Assembly (NCBI GenBank): GCA_002448715.1
Contig: DJZU01000045.1
Span: forward strand, 1 to 29,123
DNA from: Candidatus Neomicrothrix sp. UBA6944
Lineage (GTDB): Bacteria; Actinomycetota; Acidimicrobiia; Acidimicrobiales; Poriferisodalaceae
Direction: 5' to 3'
DNA: 29,123 nucleotides
Below the pieces are notes generated by a model. That model had not been told where the DNA came from. It saw only the letters and a list, made by a program, of their open reading frames with translations, and did not search any database. Positions 23,493 to 29,123 of this stretch are shown piece by piece (the stretch's first letter is position 1; the number at the start of each line of letters is the position of its first letter). The position numbers and the translations under genes are program-made.

Positions 23493-24857
23493 ATGACCGA
23501 AATCGGACTTCTATCAACAATCGAGCAAGCAGAATTGATTCGACGTGGTGACCTTTCGAGTAGAGAACTCACGGAGCACTTCGTAGAACGAATCGAACGC
23601 CTGGACCCGGAGATCAACGCCGTGGTGACGCGGGACTTCGAAGTTGCTTTGAACGAAGCAGACGTTGCCGATGAGCAGGGACAAAAGGGTGAATTTATAG
23701 GCGCTCTTCATGGCATTCCTATAACGGTCAAGGACGCGCTTGAAACGCGCAACCTTAGATCTACAGGTGGTGCGATTGAGCTACGAGACAATGTCCCCGA
23801 TCGAGACGCGGCGGTGGTTGCTTCGTTGCGAAGAGAAGGGGCCATCGTGATGGGTAAAACCAATCTCCCTCGCTGGTCCGGAGATATTCAGTCATACAAC
23901 GAGATATTTGGCACCACCAACAATCCTTGGAATCTTTCTTGTGGGCCGGGCGGATCGTCGGGAGGCGCCGCGGCGGCAGTAGCCATGGGATTTACTTCAT
24001 TCGAAATCGGGACCGATATCGGAGGCTCCATCCGGTTTCCAGCGGCGTTTAACGGCATATGGGGTCATAAACCAAGTTTCGGTGTGATCCCAACCACCGG
24101 GTATCTCGACCACACCCAAGGAGGACTCAACGAAGCAGATATCAACGTCTTTGGGCCCTTGACTAGGAGTTCAACCGATTTAGGTTTTTTGTTGGACATC
24201 ATGAAAAGGAATTCACCGCCTTGGATTCCCCAGCTGCAAGATGCGCCCGCTGATCTCGCGAAATTAAAGGTCGGTGCTTGGTTAGATGACGGGTTTTGTC
24301 CTGTTGATCAAGAAGTTCAAGCACACCTCGAAAAAGTCGTTAACGAACTTGAGAACGATGGAATAGCAATCGACCGATCCGCGAGACCTGAAATAGATCC
24401 TGAGGAAGCAGCCATGCTGGGTTTGTGGTTGGTGCAGCGCGCTATTTCACAAAGCACTGACAGTGATGGGCCAGGTCATCGCATTTGGCTTGACCGACAC
24501 GTAAGGCGTGAAGAGATACGACTCAAATGGGCGAAGTTTTTTGACGACTATGACGCCATCATCTTGCCGGTCTGCTTCGTACCACCGTTTGAGCATCAAC
24601 AAGACGGTGACTTTGCAAGCCGAACTCTTACGTGTAACGGTCAAACACGAAACTATGTTGACGTTGTTAAGTGGACAACGATGATCGGGATGGCTTATTT
24701 ACCATCTACAGTGCCACCGACAGGATTAGGAACATCGGGTTTGCCGATTGGTTGCCAAGTGGTTGGGGCATACGGCAGCGACAAGTTGACAATTTCCTTA
24801 GCTGGCAGAATCGGTGAGCTTATGGGCGACTACCAGCCGCCCCCTCGTGCTCAATAA
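23493..24857 (+). CDS. Amidase-signature family amidase
   Basis: This 454-residue hydrolase of the amidase-signature family turns an amide into acid and ammonia. The triad is Lys80 (ITVKDAL), cis-Ser155 (GPGGSSGGAA) and nucleophile Ser179 (GTDIGGSIRFPA), with spacings of 75 and 24 residues as in the characterised family. The C-terminal LPIGCQVVG block is also typical. The start is ATG 23493, with AAGGAG eight bases upstream. It follows the sigma partner gene by 19 bases, and its last 38 bases overlap the convergent helicase-nuclease gene. A role in GatCAB is unlikely, as no gatB or gatC is nearby; the substrate is unknown. Confidence 0.92.
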   Translation: MTEIGLLSTIEQAELIRRGDLSSRELTEHFVERIERLDPEINAVVTRDFEVALNEADVADEQGQKGEFIGALHGIPITVKDALETRNLRSTGGAIELRDNVPDRDAAVVASLRREGAIVMGKTNLPRWSGDIQSYNEIFGTTNNPWNLSCGPGGSSGGAAAAVAMGFTSFEIGTDIGGSIRFPAAFNGIWGHKPSFGVIPTTGYLDHTQGGLNEADINVFGPLTRSSTDLGFLLDIMKRNSPPWIPQLQDAPADLAKLKVGAWLDDGFCPVDQEVQAHLEKVVNELENDGIAIDRSARPEIDPEEAAMLGLWLVQRAISQSTDSDGPGHRIWLDRHVRREEIRLKWAKFFDDYDAIILPVCFVPPFEHQQDGDFASRTLTCNGQTRNYVDVVKWTTMIGMAYLPSTVPPTGLGTSGLPIGCQVVGAYGSDKLTISLAGRIGELMGDYQPPPRAQ

Positions 24858-27800
24858 CATGATGAACCTCCGCGATTGCTCCTTGAAGGTCAGGCAACGG
24901 GGCAAAGACCGCATCAGAATCAGTAGACAAAAAAGCAAATGAAACTTGGATCACGGGTAGTCGGGTTGCTTTCTCAAGAGCTACAGCGTAGGTGGCCCCT
25001 TGAAGGCGATAGTGATCGACTTTTGCTTCTATCTCGCTTTGTTGGATTAGGTCCGTTTTGTAATCTATGACCACCAAACCCCCATCAGTTTCGTAGACGA
25101 GATCAACGTAACCTTCGATTATCTGATCGCCCATAGGGCACGCCACGTGCAGTTCGCGCCAATAACGGTTGTGAATAGCTTGTTGGAGTTCCGGGCTACG
25201 AATCGCCGAATTAACGAGACTTTCAACATCCCTGGATAGTTCGGAGATACCTTCAGCTTCAGCATGAATAACAGCGAGGCTTGTGAGACCTTTGCCGGTT
25301 TTCAGATCGATGGTTTGAAGCACGGCGTGAACTGCCCGCCCAATGGCTGTCCCGTAACGTCCTCTTCCTTGTATCGGTAACTCCGATTCGGATGCGTCTT
25401 TTGCAAGACCTGGATCGACCGATTCAACAGCGTTAACTGAGTTGACGGCTTGGGAGATATGGGTCGCGCTTATGAAACGATTTCGGTAGCTCAGTTCGAT
25501 TGCTTGGTTGTAGCGATTGCGCCATTCGGTTAAGTCCGGACGCAAAATCGTTCTCTTCGCTTGCCTTTCACTAACTAGGTTGGCTCCACCTGAATGATCG
25601 ACTTCGGTCTGTTCGACGCCCTGCGAAGCTTCAGCAAGCAGATACCGGGCAGTTCTTGCATCGGAAGACGATGGGGATTCTTTGCGATGCACTGAGACAA
25701 CTAAATGGTCGCAAGCGCGTGTGCATGCCACATAAAGGTTCCGAATGGACTCATCGTGACCGAAGATCTGTTCGGCTTCAGCCCAATTATCGAAGCCGCC
25801 TGTTTGGAGATCCTTACTAATTCTCACTTCGGGAGTTTCTGCATTAGGTGGGTACCCCACTCGCACTCCATTTTCGCGACGTGCCTGAAGGGGTAACCCG
25901 GCAAGGATCGCTATAGGAAACTCGAGACCTTTAGCTGCATGGATAGTCATGAGTCGGACCGAATCATCGTCATCTTCGGACAAAATCGTTTCAACAGATC
26001 GAGCGTTCTCCATTGTTTGCTGATCAACCCAGGAAAGAAATCTTTGAAGCAGTCCGTTATCGCTGTCGGACCACGCTCGAGCTTGATCAAGGGCATATCG
26101 AATCCGGCGTAGAGATTCGCGTGGATCCCTTCGCGCAGCGCATTGTTCTTCGATCTGGCGGTCTTGGATGATTTGTCCCATCAGTTCTGAAGGAGTCATG
26201 GTCGTTCGATGAGCGTGCAATTCTGCGAGGTGAGCTAAGCCGATGGCGACCGGGTCGCCATCCTTTGTTTGTGCTGCGTGCTGCTCAGCGGTCTTGGCGG
26301 CCCAGTCCCACGCTTTGGGATGAGCGATCCTAAAACGATACAAATCGTCGTCGCCGCACCCGTAGATCGAAGATCGCAACGCTGAAACAGTTGCTAAAGA
26401 GTCCGATGGGTCGTTGACCGCTCTCAGACACATGATCAGGTCGCGTATTTCTCGGCTTCGCCAAACAATGTTGCTTGAGGTAAGGCGATACGAAATTCCA
26501 GCCCTTTCGAAATCTCGCTGGATATTGTCCATGGCGGATCGAGTTGGAACGAGGACCGCTATGTCGCTGAACTTCGCTTTCCGCCATTGGTCGTGATCGT
26601 TAACTGACCAGCCCTCGCGAATGGCTTGAATGACGGTTTGAGTAATGTCGTGGGCCTCCACGCTCCTCACATCGCTTTTGTCCGATTTCGGGTGAGCTTC
26701 GGCTCCGAGGACGGTGACTGCGTTCCCTAGGGGAGCGCTTTCGCGGATTGACACCAGTTCTGAGTATGGAGGCTGGCTGTTGAGTCGAGGAGTAATTAAC
26801 TTCCCGAAAACCGTGTTGATCCAGTCAATAATTTCGGGAGTACTCCGGAAATTTGTTGAGAGTTGAACCTTCCCATCTGCATATTTGTCTTGGGCTTCTA
26901 AGTAGAGGCTGATGCTCGCTCGCCGGAACCGGTAGATCGATTGTTTAGGATCACCAACAAAAAACAAACGACCTGGCAAGGTGGGTGTTGCTTGCCACGA
27001 AGTTGAAGTTTGGGCATCGATTGGTGATGCAATCAGAGTGGCAATTTCTATTTGAAGAGGATCCGTATCCTGAAATTCGTCAATCAAGAGATGCTTGTAT
27101 TGGTTATGGACTTTTCTCCTGATGAGCGGACCGCGATGGGGGTCTTTCAGAACTTCGCGGGCTGAAACCAACAGATCGTGATAATCGAGGCAGCCCTGGT
27201 TTCGTTGCTCTCGTACACCGTTTAATACAAAATTTGTGACGCAAGTCGTGAGGCGTCGCAAGACGACATCGGCTAATTGGTCCCGAAATGATGCGATTTG
27301 TTCTCTGTATTGCTCGTATTCAGACCTGATGCTCTGAATGTCAACCCAATTTTCCTTTCGCCCCCTTCTCTTGCCGCTAGGCACCTTGACGTTTGCCAGC
27401 GCAGATACTTGTTGGATGTCGTCGAATCCCGATTCGAGTTCCTGGACGAATGCACGTATGACTTCGAGAGCATCTGTCATAGAGTCCGAGTCACTGCCGC
27501 TGATGAAAGTGTCCGCCTTACTGGCTAAAGAACGACCGTTAGCGATGAGTTCGTCAAATTGAATGGGTTCCAATTCTCGAGTCACACCGAGCGTCAACAG
27601 ATCCCAAATTTCGTGGAGTTTTGTGGCCATCGGCAGTAGATGTTTGGCGGGGTTAATACCGAGGGCATCTCCAATCAACAGTGTTCGAGACCAAGAAGAA
27701 TCCAGAAGAAGCGAATCCAAAAAATTTTCGAATCGCGCCAAGAAGTCGACTTGACTCGAAATTTCGTCGAGGACTTCAAAGCTGGGTGGAAGTCCAGCCT

Positions 27801-28167
27801 CAACGGAATGCTCAGTAAGTAAACGACGAGCAAAGCCGTGCAGTGTTGAGATGGCAGCTCCATCGAGTTTCTCTAACGAAAGTTTTATGCGTCTCAACTC
27901 TGCGGGTTCAGAACGGTTGATGAACAAATCCTCTAGGCGAGATCGGATTCGATGTCGAAGTTCAGAAGCAGCCTTGTTCGTGAAGGTGATGACGGCCAAA
28001 TCATCGACCGACACTTCGTCAGAGGAAACCAAAAGTTTCGTTACTCTCCCAACCAGCGCTTCGGTTTTGCCACATCCAGCGCCAGCCTCAACGAACAAAG
28101 TTTCGCCGTAATTTGAAGCGATTACATCCCGCGCCGCATGATCAAGGGGTAAAACGTTCCTAGTCAT
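24820..28167 (-). CDS. addA: AddA-like UvrD-family helicase with C-terminal PD-(D/E)XK nuclease
   Basis: This is an ATP-dependent helicase-nuclease subunit of an AddAB-type complex that resects double-strand breaks for RecA. It has 1115 residues from ATG 28167. Helicase motifs run in order: Walker A EAGAGCGKT (27-35), ITFTNKAASELRHRI, DEFQD (363-367), VGDPKQSIYRFRRA (404-417), STNFRS, MTIHAAKGLEFPI and YVACTRACDHLVV. The nuclease domain has a His in GRAVHAVLQ, Asp1022 in EGYVDLVYE, Asp1035-x-Lys1037 in VVIDYKTD, and a QxxxY-type segment (YRLQGATYAVAL). The start is fixed by an 8-base overlap with the upstream nuclease gene's stop; a longer frame from 28263 would run through that gene. The gene order (AddB-like then AddA) matches addBA. 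The AddA label is by architecture; other RecB-like families cannot be excluded. Confidence 0.9.
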   Translation of the reverse strand: MTRNVLPLDHAARDVIASNYGETLFVEAGAGCGKTEALVGRVTKLLVSSDEVSVDDLAVITFTNKAASELRHRIRSRLEDLFINRSEPAELRRIKLSLEKLDGAAISTLHGFARRLLTEHSVEAGLPPSFEVLDEISSQVDFLARFENFLDSLLLDSSWSRTLLIGDALGINPAKHLLPMATKLHEIWDLLTLGVTRELEPIQFDELIANGRSLASKADTFISGSDSDSMTDALEVIRAFVQELESGFDDIQQVSALANVKVPSGKRRGRKENWVDIQSIRSEYEQYREQIASFRDQLADVVLRRLTTCVTNFVLNGVREQRNQGCLDYHDLLVSAREVLKDPHRGPLIRRKVHNQYKHLLIDEFQDTDPLQIEIATLIASPIDAQTSTSWQATPTLPGRLFFVGDPKQSIYRFRRASISLYLEAQDKYADGKVQLSTNFRSTPEIIDWINTVFGKLITPRLNSQPPYSELVSIRESAPLGNAVTVLGAEAHPKSDKSDVRSVEAHDITQTVIQAIREGWSVNDHDQWRKAKFSDIAVLVPTRSAMDNIQRDFERAGISYRLTSSNIVWRSREIRDLIMCLRAVNDPSDSLATVSALRSSIYGCGDDDLYRFRIAHPKAWDWAAKTAEQHAAQTKDGDPVAIGLAHLAELHAHRTTMTPSELMGQIIQDRQIEEQCAARRDPRESLRRIRYALDQARAWSDSDNGLLQRFLSWVDQQTMENARSVETILSEDDDDSVRLMTIHAAKGLEFPIAILAGLPLQARRENGVRVGYPPNAETPEVRISKDLQTGGFDNWAEAEQIFGHDESIRNLYVACTRACDHLVVSVHRKESPSSSDARTARYLLAEASQGVEQTEVDHSGGANLVSERQAKRTILRPDLTEWRNRYNQAIELSYRNRFISATHISQAVNSVNAVESVDPGLAKDASESELPIQGRGRYGTAIGRAVHAVLQTIDLKTGKGLTSLAVIHAEAEGISELSRDVESLVNSAIRSPELQQAIHNRYWRELHVACPMGDQIIEGYVDLVYETDGGLVVIDYKTDLIQQSEIEAKVDHYRLQGATYAVALEKATRLPVIQVSFAFLSTDSDAVFAPLPDLQGAIAEVHHVIEHEGAAGSRP

Positions 28168-29123
28168 TTGCCAGAATCTCGTCTTCGTTCGCGACATCAT
28201 CGACCCATAGCTGAACGTAAGGAGATAGCAGTTCGGACCTTGAAATTTCCTCCCAGCTATCATCTATGTCTCTGGTGCCGAGTTGGTCAGGGTCGCAGAA
28301 CGCGCACTTACCAACCCCAGTCCATTGGGATTCGGAGGGCTCGGGCCTTGAGGGAAAGACGCCTTCTTCTATGCCCTTCACCATGATGTCAACGGCTTTA
28401 TCAAAGTTGTCTAGAACTTCATCTGTGACGAGATATCCGACAGTTGCCCACTGTTGGGAGTTGCTGGCAAACCAATAGCTGGCATGAACTTCGCTGTTTC
28501 CTTGAACGAGGTAAGTGTTTGCTGCGAGTGCGTAGAGCGGTAGTTGAAGCTGAGCACCGCGCAAGATTGGGTTCTCTAAACTCAATTGCTTATAGGTATC
28601 GCTTTTCCCAGTTTTGTAGTCGACGACTACTAGAACTTCTGGATCTGCTTTTTCAACACGGTCGATGCTGCCGCGAAAGCTCACGGTTCGTCCGGATGGG
28701 AGCTTTCGTTGAAGCGCTGGAAACTCAGCGTCTGGTAAGCCGAATTTTAACTCGGTAGCGATAACGGTTCCGCGACGTTCTCGCTCATGGTCGAACTTCA
28801 AGATTCCGGCAAGATCGTTTAGCAACTGCTCGCGGTCTCGGCGCCAGAATATTGGTCTCCCGACTAGACCTTGCGTTTCAAATTCTGCCGCTACCTCTAA
28901 ACCGAACTGTCGCATGGACAAAAGGTCATCTTCGGTATACAGACGATCTGGACCTGCGGGTAGACCCTTGGAGATTTGGTCTCGAAAAAAGCGATCGGCT
29001 GCCTCATGGATTAACGAGCCGCGAACTATTGGCGAAATGCGAAGCTCGTGCCGAAAGAATTCAGGTTCATCGACTCCCAATACGTGATGCACGAAATAGC
29101 TGTGTGGGCAACGAAACCATTCT
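28160..29123 (-). CDS. addB: AddB-like nuclease, C-terminal part (5' end outside window)
   Basis: This is the C-terminal 320 residues of a PD-(D/E)XK nuclease that continues past the right edge. The frame is open through the edge and reads CPHSYFVHHVLGV just inside it, the usual entrance to the AddB/RecB-like nuclease with an iron-sulfur cluster. RGSLIHEAADRFF provides the His; Asp in GSIDRVE and Asp-x-Lys in VVVDYKTGK complete the active site. The cluster region near the C-terminus has CAFC, but the next expected Cys (Cys-x2-Cys-x5-Cys) reads Gly in CDPDQLGTRD. The stop overlaps the AddA start. It probably forms the second subunit with AddA. The helicase part, if any, is outside the window. 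Confidence 0.85.
   Translation of the reverse strand, partial: EWFRCPHSYFVHHVLGVDEPEFFRHELRISPIVRGSLIHEAADRFFRDQISKGLPAGPDRLYTEDDLLSMRQFGLEVAAEFETQGLVGRPIFWRRDREQLLNDLAGILKFDHERERRGTVIATELKFGLPDAEFPALQRKLPSGRTVSFRGSIDRVEKADPEVLVVVDYKTGKSDTYKQLSLENPILRGAQLQLPLYALAANTYLVQGNSEVHASYWFASNSQQWATVGYLVTDEVLDNFDKAVDIMVKGIEEGVFPSRPEPSESQWTGVGKCAFCDPDQLGTRDIDDSWEEISRSELLSPYVQLWVDDVANEDEILAND

Noticed and set aside
1..29123. CRISPR arrays, tRNA or rRNA genes, insertion sequences, phage genes, toxin-antitoxin or other defence systems
   Set aside because: None was seen. There are no regularly spaced repeats, no transposase-like protein and no stretch fitting a tRNA cloverleaf. The helicase-nuclease pair is best read as AddAB-type repair and not as a separate defence system.

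Overview
The window looks like a chromosomal piece of a heterotrophic, probably marine actinobacterium of the Acidimicrobiia type. The clues are many GTG and TTG starts, two F420-type LLM oxidoreductases, a lipoprotein with an Asp-rich linker after its lipobox, paired acyl-CoA dehydrogenase and SDR genes, an ECF sigma factor with a one-helix membrane partner, and an AddAB-like pair. This assignment is an inference from gene content. No 16S, tRNA or other phylogenetic marker is present. GC content was not computed.

Layout. (1) 1-2758: two tandem paralogous LivK-like branched-chain amino acid type substrate-binding proteins, each followed by a strong hairpin terminator; the first is cut by the window edge and the second is a complete lipoprotein. 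(2) 2850-4016 (minus): an acyl-CoA dehydrogenase. (3) 4127-6114 (plus): an F420-dependent LLM oxidoreductase broken by five net +1 shifts, a YbaK/ProX-like deacylase and a hotdog thioesterase. (4) 6151-7817 (minus): an SDR without the usual Tyr-Lys pair and a TesB-type thioesterase. (5) 7893-11924 (plus): a biotin-dependent carboxyltransferase, a second acyl-CoA dehydrogenase, an SDR and a small membrane protein. (6) 11917-14869: an alpha/beta hydrolase (minus), an OFA-like MFS transporter (plus) and a YihY/BrkB membrane protein (minus), with overlapping 3' ends. (7) 14959-21462 (plus): seven tightly packed genes: cytochrome P450, HSL-type hydrolase, PaaI-like thioesterase, LLM oxidoreductase, TauD/TfdA-like dioxygenase, class III CoA transferase and SDR. 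(8) 21592-23473: the ECF sigma factor and its membrane partner. (9) 23493-24857: an amidase. (10) 24820-29123 (minus): AddA-like helicase-nuclease and the C-terminal part of an AddB-like nuclease, cut by the right edge.

Taken together, most genes serve uptake and CoA-linked catabolism of an organic acid, lipid, terpenoid or steroid-like substrate: import (binding proteins, MFS), oxidative activation (P450, 2-oxoglutarate dioxygenase, LLM enzymes), CoA loading (CaiB type), beta-oxidation-like steps (acyl-CoA dehydrogenases, SDRs, carboxylase) and CoA removal (three thioesterases). No dedicated transcriptional regulator lies beside these genes. The substrate cannot be read from sequence alone. 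No rRNA, tRNA, CRISPR array, insertion sequence or phage gene was seen. No gene-free stretch exceeds 300 bases; the longest is 853-1105, which holds two hairpins and a possible operator.
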